DNA of 64,000 nucleotides from CALLMM01 sp964429855 (lineage in GTDB: Bacteria; Armatimonadota; Chthonomonadetes; Chthonomonadales; CAJBBX01): the NCBI GenBank assembly GCA_964429855.1, contig CAYSDM010000001.1:62001-126000 (forward strand), in the 5' to 3' direction. The notes beneath the pieces are model-generated. The model ran no database searches and was not told the origin of the DNA. It was given only the letters and a program-made list of their open reading frames with translations. Below, piece by piece: positions 17,204 to 25,786 of this stretch. Both the position numbers and the translations under genes were made by a program. Each line of letters begins with the position of its first letter. The first letter of the stretch is position 1.

Positions 17204-18130
17204 ATGAAGAAGGTGGGAAGAGTGATTGTAATGCCCAGAAAACGTAAAGTGACTGCGTTCGTGGAAGAGGCGGAGATCATGGAAGCGCTGGTGACATTTC
17301 GTCCATCGGCGGAACCGTCCTCTTATATCCATCACCTGACCCGTCAGCGCCTTTTGACTCCCGAAGAGGAGAGAGAGCTGGCGCAGAAGGCGCAGCAGGG
17401 AGATCGCCGCGCAAAAAATCGGCTGATCGAGGCGAATATGCGCCTCGTTATAAATATCGCCAAGAACTATCACAGCGCGCTCGTGCCGTTTGAAGACCTC
17501 GTGCAGGAAGGAGCCATCGGTCTGATGACGGCGTGCGAACGGTATGATCCCGAGATGGGATACCGATTCAGCACCTACGCCACGCACTGGATCAAGCAGG
17601 CGATCAGCCGCGCCATAGACAATAAAGCCCGCGCGATACGGGTTCCCGCGCACGTCTCCGAAATGATCCGCAAGATCGAGCGGACGCGCTCGTTGATGAT
17701 CCGGGAGCAGGGAATCGAACCCTCGCTGGAGCAGTTGGCGGAGCGGCTGGGGATGTCTCCGGCGAAAGTGACCGCCTACCTTCAGGCGGGACAGGATCCG
17801 GTTTCGCTGGATATGCTGGTCGGAGAGGAGGAGAACACGCCGCTTGCCTCTCTGATTAACGACAAGACGGCGACAGACCCCGAAGACGCGGTGATCCTCA
17901 GCGAGGTGATCCGGGAACTTAATCAGATTCTCGATTCCCTGACCGAACGCGAGCGGAAGGTGATGCGGATGCGGCTGGGGTTCGAGGATGAAGAGACTCA
18001 TGTCCTGCAAGATATCGGCGAGACGATGAGTATCTCCCGCGAGCGGGTTCGTCAGATCGAGGCGCAGGCACTGAAGCATCTGCGGGCGGTGGCAAACCGC
18101 CGCCGTCTGCGCGACTATCTCTCCGAATAG
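17204..18130 (+). CDS. RNA polymerase sigma factor, sigma-70 family (group 2/3, RpoD-like)
   Basis: Up to 308 residues. Region 1.2 ('SSYIHHLTRQRLLTPEEERELA', about 39-60), region 2 ('ANMRLVINIAKNY', 'FEDLVQEGAIGLMTACERYD', 'GYRFSTYATHWIKQAISRAI'), region 3 ('RVPAHVSEMIRKIERTRS') and region 4 ('LTERERKVMRMRLGF', 'SISRERVRQIEAQALKHLR') are all present. The non-conserved insert and most of region 1.1 of a housekeeping RpoD are missing, so this is an alternative or stationary-phase-type primary-like factor. The start is uncertain: the ATG at 17204 lacks a ribosome site, while GTG 17222 or ATG 17231 follow AGGTGGGAAGAG. Confidence 0.92.
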   Translation: MKKVGRVIVMPRKRKVTAFVEEAEIMEALVTFRPSAEPSSYIHHLTRQRLLTPEEERELAQKAQQGDRRAKNRLIEANMRLVINIAKNYHSALVPFEDLVQEGAIGLMTACERYDPEMGYRFSTYATHWIKQAISRAIDNKARAIRVPAHVSEMIRKIERTRSLMIREQGIEPSLEQLAERLGMSPAKVTAYLQAGQDPVSLDMLVGEEENTPLASLINDKTATDPEDAVILSEVIRELNQILDSLTERERKVMRMRLGFEDEETHVLQDIGETMSISRERVRQIEAQALKHLRAVANRRRLRDYLSE

Positions 18131-18151
18131 CCGCTCTTTCTTCCAAAAATA

Positions 18152-18181
18152 AGACGCCCGGCGAACCCGCCGGGCGTCTTT
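18152..18181. terminator. Bidirectional intrinsic terminator
   Basis: AGACGCCCGGCG (18152-18163) pairs perfectly with CGCCGGGCGTCT (18168-18179), loop AACC. A run of As upstream gives TTATTTTT on the minus strand, so it can end both the sigma-factor transcript and the response-regulator transcript that stops at 18200. Confidence 0.85.
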
Positions 18182-18199
18182 GCTGCGTTCAGGTGAACA

Positions 18200-19765
18200 T
18201 CATGCCACGAAACGCAGGTGAGATCGCAGAGACGCCATTCTGGCGCTGATGGCTCGGACGAACTCCTGCGCCAGATTCGGGTCAAACTGCGTTCCGGCTC
18301 CGCGTGTTACCTCTTCCAGCGCCCGGTCTATCGGCAGACCGGCGCGATAGGGGCGGTCCATCGTCATGGCGGAGAAGGCATCCGCGATCGCCATCACTCT
18401 GCCCAGAAGCGGTATCTGTTTGCCCGAAAGCCCTCGTGGATAGCCTTTTCCGTCCCAGCGTTCGTGATGATTGGAGACGGCGTCCAGAATGTCCTCCAGG
18501 TTCGGCAGCCCGTGAATGATGAGCGAGGAGAGCATGACATGTCCCTTCATGACCTCATACTCCTCGTGCGTCAGCGGTCCCGGTTTTCGCAGGATGGAGT
18601 CGGGGACTCCGATCTTGCCGATGTCATGCAGGATTCCCGCCATGCGCAGGGCGTTGCAGGTCTCTTCAGGCATTCCGATCGTATCCGCCAGCAGCAGAGC
18701 GTAGAAGGCGACCTCTTCGGAGTGCCTGCGCGTATAGCGGTCTTTGTTGTCAATGGTGTTGATCAGGCTGTCCAGCACATCAAAGGTGGTGCGGGTGACG
18801 GAAGAGAGCTTTTCGGAGAGATTGTGCAGCGTGATGGAGTTGCCTCCGCGCTGTTTCGATTCGTAGAGGGCGGCTTCGGCGGCCGCCGCCAGATGCACGG
18901 AGGAGTAGCCGTCCACATTTGCCGCATCGGCGATCCCGAAGCAGAGATGAACTGGGATCGGCGTGCCGTCGGCATTTAGGAAAGGTCGAGAGGCAAGATA
19001 CTGCCGTACCCGCTCGGCCGCCACCATCGCCTGCGCCGCAGACGTGCCCGGCATCACCGCCATAAACTCATCCCCGCCCAGACGCCCCAGATAGGAGTTC
19101 TCGCCGCACGCCTCCCGCAAAGCCTGACTGATATGGCACAGCGTCGCATCCCCGGTGGTATAACCGTAGGTCTCATTAAACGACTTGAACCCGTCCATAT
19201 CGAGTAACATTACAGAGATGGGAAGCTCTTTCTGTTCTTCCAGCACGTTCTGAAGACGTACATGAATGGCGCGATAGTTCAGCAGTCCGGTCAACAGGTC
19301 GCGCTCGGCCTGTTCCGCCAACTGCTGCCGCGCCTCTTCCAGTTCCCGCACTCTCTGCGCCAGATCGGCGATCAAACGGTCGTTCTCCAACTTCAATCGC
19401 CGCCGCTCCGCTGCCCGCGAGACGATGACATCCAGTTCGCGAATGTCTTCCAGCGGTTTGAGCAGATAGTCGAACAGATTTCCGGTTTTGAACGCCTCCA
19501 CCGCATTCTCGACCGAACCATGACCGGTGAGGATAATAAATTCGGTATCGGGGGCAAACTGACGGGAGCGCGCCAGAACGCTCAGACCGTCCAGACGCGG
19601 CATCTTCATATCCGAGACGACCACATCGAAGGTATGACGCTGCATCAGTTCGATGGCAGCCTCGCCATCTTCCGCAAGCAGCACCTCATGTCCGGCGCGC
19701 TCCAACTGCCGCGCCATCATCCCTCGCAGCGCCGCCTCATCGTCTGCAAGTAGTACTTTTGCCAT
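18200..19765 (-). CDS. Response regulator with REC, GGDEF and HD-GYP domains
   Basis: A 521-residue cyclic-di-GMP enzyme under phosphorelay control. The receiver domain (1-120) has the phospho-acceptor Asp52 ('VVSDMKMP') and Lys103. A coiled coil (about 121-153) leads to a diguanylate cyclase domain with an intact 'RLGGDEF' (GGDEF at 230-234), then an HD-GYP phosphodiesterase with 'GILHDIGKIGVPD' (His380-Asp381) and 'HHERWDGKGYP' (433-443). Both output domains keep their catalytic motifs, so it may make and degrade c-di-GMP, with phosphorylation choosing between them. It is 45 bases downstream of the histidine kinase gene and surely its partner. No clear ribosome site is visible before the ATG. 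Confidence 0.95.
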   Translation of the reverse strand: MAKVLLADDEAALRGMMARQLERAGHEVLLAEDGEAAIELMQRHTFDVVVSDMKMPRLDGLSVLARSRQFAPDTEFIILTGHGSVENAVEAFKTGNLFDYLLKPLEDIRELDVIVSRAAERRRLKLENDRLIADLAQRVRELEEARQQLAEQAERDLLTGLLNYRAIHVRLQNVLEEQKELPISVMLLDMDGFKSFNETYGYTTGDATLCHISQALREACGENSYLGRLGGDEFMAVMPGTSAAQAMVAAERVRQYLASRPFLNADGTPIPVHLCFGIADAANVDGYSSVHLAAAAEAALYESKQRGGNSITLHNLSEKLSSVTRTTFDVLDSLINTIDNKDRYTRRHSEEVAFYALLLADTIGMPEETCNALRMAGILHDIGKIGVPDSILRKPGPLTHEEYEVMKGHVMLSSLIIHGLPNLEDILDAVSNHHERWDGKGYPRGLSGKQIPLLGRVMAIADAFSAMTMDRPYRAGLPIDRALEEVTRGAGTQFDPNLAQEFVRAISARMASLRSHLRFVA

Positions 19766-19810
19766 TACCCGGTCTTTCTGCTCTTCGACAAAGGTATCAC
19801 CATTATCATA

Positions 19811-21589
19811 TTATGCCGCTTCAGAACGATTCTGTAGGGGGAAGTGTGTCTCTTCCGGTCGAGCCAGGGGCAGCGTGATGGTGAACGCGGCTCCGTTCCG
19901 GGAGGAGACTCGAATGCTTCCATGATGTTTTTGTATGATGCCGTGACTGATGGACAGTCCCAGTCCGTTTCCTTTTCCCGGCTCCTTGGTGGTGAAGAAG
20001 GGATCGAAGATACGCTGCGCGATCTCTTCAGGGATTCCTGGTCCGTTATCGCGAAACTCGATGGTGTACTGCCCCCCGACCAGACGCGACGTAATCCAGA
20101 TCCTCGCCTCCGGCTGTCCGTCCAGCGCGTCGCGCGCGTTGAGCAGCAGGTTGATGAACACCTGCTCCAGTTCGCTGGCGTCTCCCCAGACATCCGCCGC
20201 CTCTTCGCACAGGTTAAGCTCCAGATCAATATCGTGAGAGCGAAGCTGCTGACCGATCAGGATGAAGCAGCCCTCCACCACCTTGTTGACATTGACCCGT
20301 GTCATCTCCTCGGTTCCCATGCGCGAGAAGACGCCCAGATGACGGATGATCTTCATCATGCGGGTGGTCTGCCCCTCAATAATGTAGAGGTCGCTGCGGA
20401 CGATCTCGGGCAGGTCCGGCTCCAGATCAAGCTGCTGAACGATGCCGCGTATGATGGCAACCGGTTGATTCAGTTCATGCGCGACCCCGGAAGCCAGCGT
20501 TCCCAGCGAAGCCATTTTCGCGGAATGAACCAACTGCGCTTCGGTATCGCGAAGCTCTTCTCGGCTGGTATGCAGCGATTCCGCCATCGTGTTGAAGGCG
20601 CGCGCCAGTTCGCCGATCTCATCCGGCGCACTCTCCTCCACTCGCCGAAACGTCTCGCCCTGCGCGATCCCATGCGAAGCCTGCGCCAGTCGCACCACCG
20701 GATTTACGATATCACGAGAGACGATTGCCGCCAGAAGAGCGCCCGCCAGGCAGCAGATCAGTACGATAATCATGGCGATAATGGTCAGTCGGCGGCTGAT
20801 TTGCCGGGAAGCCTCATCTATTAACTGTTCGGTCTGTTCGGTAAGATGGATGGAGGATTCGCGCGCGGCGTTGTCCATCTGAAACTCTGTTTTCGCCATT
20901 AACTCCTCGGCGCGTCGCCGGATAACCTGTTCCATCTCTCTCGCTTCGGTATTGGTCTGAAGCTGAGTCGCCTGCCGCAACTGAACGAGGCGATTCTGCC
21001 TCTCCTGTCGTAACTGCGCCAGTCCCTCCATGTGAATCTGCGCAATCTGCGTGTCCAGTTCCCGCAAGGAGCGGTCACGAGAGCGACGCAGAGCCGCCCG
21101 CGCCTGCTGCAGTAGCTCCCCGGATCGGTCCGCGTTTTTCGTGATGTCCTCCCAGGCTCTCTCCAGAAGCCTGTCCGACTGGAGATATGCTGTCTGAATC
21201 TGACGGCGAGCGGCTTCCCTCCAGCGTTGCGACTCCCGGTCAAACCGGTTAGCTATCTGGTGGTCGGCTTGCCGAGAGGCGCTCTCCAGCGTCTTCTGCT
21301 GCCGTTCCCCTAACTCGCCTATCGCCTGCCGCAGCGATTCCGTGGAGAAATGTATGGTCTGACCGCTGAACTGTCGAATCGCGTTTCTTCCAACCAGATG
21401 AAACTCCGTCTGAGCGTTGTAGATAGCCGTGTTGTTAATGGCGTTGAGCGTGCGCGCTGTCCAGATAACCTGTTGTCGCTCAAAGTGACCGATGATCGGC
21501 AGCGACAGAGCGATCGGCAGGGCGATGAGGCTGGTGAAGAGAATGACCAGTCGGCGAGCCAGACGGCTGTTCAGAGTGATCGCGCGCAT
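19811..21589 (-). CDS. Membrane sensor histidine kinase with long helical periplasmic domain
   Basis: A 592-residue kinase. TM1 is about 12-36 and TM2 about 268-291; between them lie some 230 residues that are almost wholly helical, rich in Gln, Arg and Glu, with heptad-like spacing and no Cys. HAMP follows (292-345, 'SRDIVNPVVRLAQASHGIA'), then the HisKA motif 'GVAHELNQP' (His371), N box around 485, 'DNGPGIP' (514-520) and 'GNGLGLS' (540-546). The ATG at 21589 is chosen for the AGGTGGG site and the membrane segment next to it; the frame stays open far upstream, over the divergent nucleotidyltransferase promoter. It should phosphorylate the adjacent REC-GGDEF-HD-GYP protein. Confidence 0.93.
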   Translation of the reverse strand: MRAITLNSRLARRLVILFTSLIALPIALSLPIIGHFERQQVIWTARTLNAINNTAIYNAQTEFHLVGRNAIRQFSGQTIHFSTESLRQAIGELGERQQKTLESASRQADHQIANRFDRESQRWREAARRQIQTAYLQSDRLLERAWEDITKNADRSGELLQQARAALRRSRDRSLRELDTQIAQIHMEGLAQLRQERQNRLVQLRQATQLQTNTEAREMEQVIRRRAEELMAKTEFQMDNAARESSIHLTEQTEQLIDEASRQISRRLTIIAMIIVLICCLAGALLAAIVSRDIVNPVVRLAQASHGIAQGETFRRVEESAPDEIGELARAFNTMAESLHTSREELRDTEAQLVHSAKMASLGTLASGVAHELNQPVAIIRGIVQQLDLEPDLPEIVRSDLYIIEGQTTRMMKIIRHLGVFSRMGTEEMTRVNVNKVVEGCFILIGQQLRSHDIDLELNLCEEAADVWGDASELEQVFINLLLNARDALDGQPEARIWITSRLVGGQYTIEFRDNGPGIPEEIAQRIFDPFFTTKEPGKGNGLGLSISHGIIQKHHGSIRVSSRNGAAFTITLPLARPEETHFPLQNRSEAA

Positions 21590-21748
21590 GATTGAAAACC
21601 CACCTATCTGTCTGCGATCCTGAAGCCGGCGTGTTGGGTCAACATGACGGTTATGGCAGATCAGAGAGACCGGCATCTGATTGATCTCATTATCGGCAAA
21701 TCTGCGCTCTCCTTTCAGTTGGAATGCTGCAGAAACCGGTTTGTCCGA

Positions 21749-21777
21749 TTGACAGACGATGATCCTCATCCTAAAAT
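21749..21777 (+). promoter_or_regulatory. Strong sigma-70 promoter abutting a start codon (predicted leaderless mRNA)
   Basis: TTGACA at 21749-21754, 17-base spacer, TAAAAT at 21772-21777. The ATG of the first nucleotidyltransferase begins at 21783, about where transcription should start (21782-21785), so the message probably lacks a 5' leader. Confidence 0.7.
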
Positions 21778-21782
21778 GAGAC

Positions 21783-22544
21783 ATGCATGCAGCGAACTCT
21801 TTGCATAAGGCGGTCATTCTGGCCGCCGGGCGCGGCAAGCGTCTGGGCGCGCTGACCGATGCGCGTCCGAAGCCGATGATTCCCGTCTGCGGCGTTCCCG
21901 TTCTGGAGCATATTGTGCTCGGTCTGAAAGGAGCCGGGCTGAATGAGATGCTGATGGTGGTCGGGTACCGCGCTGAGGTGATCGAGAGCTATTTCGGCGA
22001 CGGCGAACGCCTGGGAGTGCGGATCGCCTATGCCTTTCAGGAGCATCCCGGCGGCACGGGAGCGGCGCTTGCCTGCGGGGAGGCGTTTGCAGCGCGGGAG
22101 AGCGTTCTGGCGACCTATGGCGACATCTTAACCGACCCCCGCCACTATCAATGGCTCGTCTCCGATTTTCTCTCCTCCGCCTGCGCCGCCGTCATCGGAA
22201 TCAATCCGATGGACGATCCGTCCGCCGGAGCGGCGGTCTACCGGGAGGGAGATCGCATCACGCGCGTGGTCGAGAAGCCTCCGCCCGGAACCTCCGACAG
22301 CAACTGGAACGTCGCCGGGGTCAGCATCTACAGTCCCGCGATCTGGCCCATTCTGCGCAGTCTGCCGCTTTCGGTGCGGGGAGAGCGCGAACTGACCGAC
22401 GCCATCTCCGCGCTGGTCGCCTCCGGGCAGGAGGTGCGTGCGCGGGAACTGAGCGGCTTCTGGTCGGATGTCGGCACCCCGGAGGCGCTGGCGGAGGCGG
22501 AAAGGGAGTGGGCTGCGCTGCAAAGCCGTCCCGAAGCGCTCTGA
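21783..22544 (+). CDS. Sugar-phosphate nucleotidyltransferase (NTP_transferase family)
   Basis: A 253-residue GT-A-like fold enzyme that couples NTP and a sugar-1-phosphate. The N-terminal 'VILAAGRGKRLGALTDARPKPMIPV' carries the GxGxR nucleotide loop and the catalytic Lys region; 'GGTGAALACGEAF' and 'LATYGDILTD' (metal-binding Asp) follow, then 'VVEKPPP' and 'FWSDVGTPEAL'. It lacks the C-terminal left-handed beta helix of longer members, resembling short D-glycero-manno-heptose or glucose-1-phosphate type enzymes. There is no ribosome site before the ATG, consistent with a leaderless message. It is the first of four such enzymes in this cluster. Confidence 0.88.
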   Translation: MHAANSLHKAVILAAGRGKRLGALTDARPKPMIPVCGVPVLEHIVLGLKGAGLNEMLMVVGYRAEVIESYFGDGERLGVRIAYAFQEHPGGTGAALACGEAFAARESVLATYGDILTDPRHYQWLVSDFLSSACAAVIGINPMDDPSAGAAVYREGDRITRVVEKPPPGTSDSNWNVAGVSIYSPAIWPILRSLPLSVRGERELTDAISALVASGQEVRARELSGFWSDVGTPEALAEAEREWAALQSRPEAL

Positions 22545-22602
22545 GCCGCCAAAGACGAAGCTGCAGCTATTTTTTTGCATCCGCAAGCTGTGGAATTGCT
22601 CT

Positions 22603-22632
22603 TTGACAAACCGAGAATTTATCTGCCATAAT
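22603..22632 (+). promoter_or_regulatory. Sigma-70 promoter for the GalU-like gene
   Basis: TTGACA at 22603-22608 (consensus) and CATAAT at 22627-22632 with an 18-base spacer. The start codon at 22688 follows a leader of about 49 bases. Confidence 0.7.
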
Positions 22633-22687
22633 TTGCGCTGTCAGGTCGGGATTGCCTGTCTTTCAGACAGGGATCCGCAGGTAAGGA

Positions 22688-23533
22688 ATGTATACACCCT
22701 CGTTCTCGGCGTCCCATATAGACCGCGCCATCGTCCCCGCCGCCGGTTACGGCACGAGAATGCGTCCGCTGACGCATGCCATTCCCAAAGAGATGCTGCC
22801 GCTGGGGCGCAAGCCTGCGCTGGAGTATGTGCTGGAGGAGCTTCGTGAGGCAAAGATACGACGGGCGCTGTTTGTGATCTCGCCGCGTAAAGAGATGATA
22901 CGAGACTATTTCGGGGACGGCTCCGCCTGGGGAGTGCGCTGCGAGTACGCCATTCAGCCCCAGATGCTGGGGCTGGGCGACGCCGTGCTGCGGGGTGAAT
23001 CGTGGGTAGAGAGGCGTCCCTTTGTGGTCGCGTTCGGCGACTGTGTAATCGAGACGAACGGGGAGCCGCCGTTAGTCCGGCTGCTGCGAACGCACACCAC
23101 AGAAAGAGCGGATGCGACCGTGCTGACCGAACGAATCGCGCCGGATCGGACGCGCAAGTATGGAATTGTCGCGCCTGTCGGCGAGACGGGAGCGGCTTTC
23201 CCTCTGTCCGATATCGTGGAGAAGCCGGAGCCGGAGCAGGCTCCCAGCAATCTGGCGGTCGCGGCGCGATGGGCGCTTTCTCCGCGCATTTTCAGCCATC
23301 TGCGTCGCCTGCGTCCCGATTCCGGCAGTGAACTGAACCTGACGGACGCCGTTCGCAACTGGATCGCCGAAGGGGGGCGCGTGTGGGCGGTCGCAATGGG
23401 CGAGGGCGAGAGCCGGTGCGATATCGGCGGCTGGGAGACCTATCTGAAGGCGGCGGCTAAGGCGGCGGCGCGTGACCCGGAATTCGGCGGCGCGGTGCGA
23501 GAGATGCTGAGAGAGGAGACGCTGCGCCCGTGA
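22688..23533 (+). CDS. GalU-like nucleotidyltransferase (UTP-glucose-1-phosphate uridylyltransferase type)
   Basis: A 281-residue enzyme. 'AIVPAAGYGTRMRPLTHAIPKEMLPLGRKPALEYVLEEL' closely follows the GalU signature (VIPAAGxGTRxLPxTKxxPKEMLP), distinguishing it from the three other transferases here. 'LGLGDAVLRGE' and 'VVAFGDCVIE' (metal Asp) and 'IVEKPEPEQAPSNLAVAARWALSPRIF' are also GalU-like. It should make UDP-glucose or a related UDP-sugar for envelope glycans. A promoter at 22603-22632 precedes it, and its stop overlaps the next start by 4 bases. Confidence 0.88.
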   Translation: MYTPSFSASHIDRAIVPAAGYGTRMRPLTHAIPKEMLPLGRKPALEYVLEELREAKIRRALFVISPRKEMIRDYFGDGSAWGVRCEYAIQPQMLGLGDAVLRGESWVERRPFVVAFGDCVIETNGEPPLVRLLRTHTTERADATVLTERIAPDRTRKYGIVAPVGETGAAFPLSDIVEKPEPEQAPSNLAVAARWALSPRIFSHLRRLRPDSGSELNLTDAVRNWIAEGGRVWAVAMGEGESRCDIGGWETYLKAAAKAAARDPEFGGAVREMLREETLRP

Positions 23534-24549
23534 AAGGCATCATTATCGCCGGCGGCTTCGGCACGCGCCTGCGCCCGCTGACCTATGATCGTCCCAAGCA
23601 TCTGCTGCCCGTGGCAAATCGCCCTTTTCTGGAGTACCAGGTCGCGCTGCTGAAGCGGCACGGAGTTGCCGACATCATTTTTGCGACTAACTATCAGGCG
23701 CATCAGATCGAGGCGCATTTCGAGGACGGCTCCCGTTTTGGAGTCTCCATGCGTTATGCGCTGGAGACAGAGCCGCTTGGTACGGCTGGCGCGATTCGCA
23801 ACGCCGCCGCGCTGGCTCCCGATGAGACCGTCCTGGTTTTTAATGGCGATATTCTGACCGACTTCGATCTGTCGGAGATCATTCAGTTTCACTGTATGCG
23901 CGGCGCGCGCGCGACGATCGCCCTGCGCACAGTAGAGCGTCCTCACGCGTTCGGAGCGCTGCAGACGGAGCCGGACGGGCGCGTTCTCTCCTGGCATGAG
24001 CCGTCGGATGAGGAGAAGCGCCGGGTCGCGGAAAATCCCTCCAGTCCGTCCGGGGAGCACGACTTTATCAATGCGGGCGTCTATATACTGGAGCCGGATG
24101 TGATCGCGAGTATCCCGATCGGTCGCCCCGTCTCCATTGAGCGCGAGACCTATCCGCAGTTGATTGCACAGGGCTGCCCGGTCTTCGGTTATGCGCCGCT
24201 CGGATACTGGCTGGATATCGGACGCCCCGATCAGTATCTTGCCGCCAATGCCGCCGTGCTGTCGCGCATGGTTCGCACCGAGGTTCCCTATCGTCCGTTA
24301 GGCGAAGGCGTGCAGATTGCCCCCGATGCCGTCCTGGATGCAGCGACCTGTGTTGGCGACGGCGCGGTGATCGGGAGCGGATGCCGGTTAAAAGAGTGTG
24401 TTCTACTCAGAAATGTCAGGGTCGGCGCAAATGCCGCTCTGCATGGGCTGATCGCCGATGAGGATACGCAGATCGGCGACGACGTGACATCGCGTCCCGG
24501 ACCGGTGCTTGCCCGGGGCAGCATGGTTGCGCGAGGCACAAGATTATAG
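23530..24549 (+). CDS. Nucleotidyltransferase with C-terminal beta-helix (mannose-1-phosphate guanylyltransferase-like)
   Basis: A 339-residue protein with an N-terminal NTP_transferase domain ('GIIIAGGFGTRLRPLTYDRPKHLLPVANRPFLEYQ', 'GTAGAIRNAAAL', 'VFNGDILTDFDLSEII') and a C-terminal left-handed beta-helix region from about 260, with hexapeptide-type repeats ('IAPDAVLDAATCVGDGAVIGSGCRLKECVLL'). This two-part layout is that of GDP-mannose pyrophosphorylases and related glucose-1-phosphate transferases. The start is GTG at 23530, overlapping the stop of the GalU-like gene, so the two are translated together. The sugar cannot be fixed from sequence. Confidence 0.87.
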   Translation: MKGIIIAGGFGTRLRPLTYDRPKHLLPVANRPFLEYQVALLKRHGVADIIFATNYQAHQIEAHFEDGSRFGVSMRYALETEPLGTAGAIRNAAALAPDETVLVFNGDILTDFDLSEIIQFHCMRGARATIALRTVERPHAFGALQTEPDGRVLSWHEPSDEEKRRVAENPSSPSGEHDFINAGVYILEPDVIASIPIGRPVSIERETYPQLIAQGCPVFGYAPLGYWLDIGRPDQYLAANAAVLSRMVRTEVPYRPLGEGVQIAPDAVLDAATCVGDGAVIGSGCRLKECVLLRNVRVGANAALHGLIADEDTQIGDDVTSRPGPVLARGSMVARGTRL

Positions 24550-24567
24550 ACGCGGAGGCAGACAACT

Positions 24568-25668
24568 TTGAGAGTTCCGCTTGCTGATCTGGTCAGCCAG
24601 TACCTGGCGATGAAAGAGGAGGTGGATGCCGCCATCCGATCCGTGCTGGAGAGCGGACGCTTTATACTGGGACCGGAAGTAACGCGCCTGGAGGAGGAGA
24701 TTGCCGCCTACTGCGGCGCGCGTTACGGCGTTGCCGTCAACTCCGGAACCGATGCGCTTCTGCTGTCGCTGGTGGCGCATGGCGTCGGGAAGGGGGATGA
24801 GGTCATCACCACCCCCTTCACCTTTGTCGCCACGGTCGAGGCAATTGTTCTGACCGGGGCGACGCCGGTGTTTGCCGATATTGACCCGCAGACCTTCAAT
24901 CTCTGCCCGGAGCGCGTGGCGGAGAAGATCACCTCTCGGACTCGCGCCATCATGCCCGTAGACCTGTTCGGGCAGATGGCGGACCGCCATGCCTTTCTTG
25001 CGCTGGCGGAAGCCCACAACCTGACCTGCATCTGGGATGCGGCACAGGCGATCGGAGCGGCTTTCGACGGCAGGAAGCTGGCGGAGTTCGACGGTACGGC
25101 GACCCTGTCGTTCTTCCCGACCAAAAACCTCGGCGCTTTCGGCGATGGAGGGATGGTTTTGACCAATGACGAGACGGTTGCGGAGCATCTTCGCAATCTC
25201 CGATTCCATGGCAGCGGGGGAGGCTACTTCTATAAAGAGATCGGTTACTGCAGCCGCCTGGATGCCCTGCAGGCGGCGATTCTGCGCGTAAAGCTCAAGC
25301 ATCTGCCCGCCTGGAACGAGGCGCGGCGACGTCATGCAGCGCGCTATAGGGAGCGGCTGTCCGGAACCTGCGTCACGCTCCCCGGCATTGACCCGCGCGC
25401 GCATCATATCTATCATCAGTTCACCCTCCGCCACCCGCGCCGGGATGCCCTGAAAACCTATCTGGCTTCGCAGGGCATAGACTCCGGCATCTACTATCCG
25501 CTCACGCTGCATCTTCAGGAAGCCTATGCCCGCCTGGGTTATCGCTCCGGTGACCTGCCCCACGCGGAACGCGCCACCCAGGAGGTTCTTTCGATCCCGG
25601 TTCACCCCGATCTGACCGACGAGCAGGTGGAGTTTGTCGCCGATCAGATACGCCGTTTCGACGCATGA
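24568..25668 (+). CDS. DegT/DnrJ/EryC1/StrS-type sugar aminotransferase
   Basis: A 366-residue PLP enzyme that adds an amino group to a keto-sugar nucleotide. 'FVAVNSGTDALLLSL'-like region at 55-70 (GVAVNSGTDAL), 'TTPFTFVATVEAI' (81-93), 'WDAAQAIGA' with Asp157 for the pyridine nitrogen, and 'SFFPTKNLGAFGDGG' with the Schiff-base Lys186 are all typical. The start is TTG at 24568 with GCGGAGG 10 bases upstream. It follows the guanylyltransferase-like gene by 18 bases. A 4,6-dehydratase or oxidase to make the keto substrate is not in the window. Confidence 0.93.
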   Translation: MRVPLADLVSQYLAMKEEVDAAIRSVLESGRFILGPEVTRLEEEIAAYCGARYGVAVNSGTDALLLSLVAHGVGKGDEVITTPFTFVATVEAIVLTGATPVFADIDPQTFNLCPERVAEKITSRTRAIMPVDLFGQMADRHAFLALAEAHNLTCIWDAAQAIGAAFDGRKLAEFDGTATLSFFPTKNLGAFGDGGMVLTNDETVAEHLRNLRFHGSGGGYFYKEIGYCSRLDALQAAILRVKLKHLPAWNEARRRHAARYRERLSGTCVTLPGIDPRAHHIYHQFTLRHPRRDALKTYLASQGIDSGIYYPLTLHLQEAYARLGYRSGDLPHAERATQEVLSIPVHPDLTDEQVEFVADQIRRFDA

Positions 25669-25786
25669 GACCGTCATCGAGGAGAGGATTTTACGTCGGG
25701 AGCATTCTGTGTATCCAGAGGACGCACAGAAGCGCAATAATATTGAGTGACAGCGCTTCCCCGAAGCGTAAGGAGTTTGCTACCCT

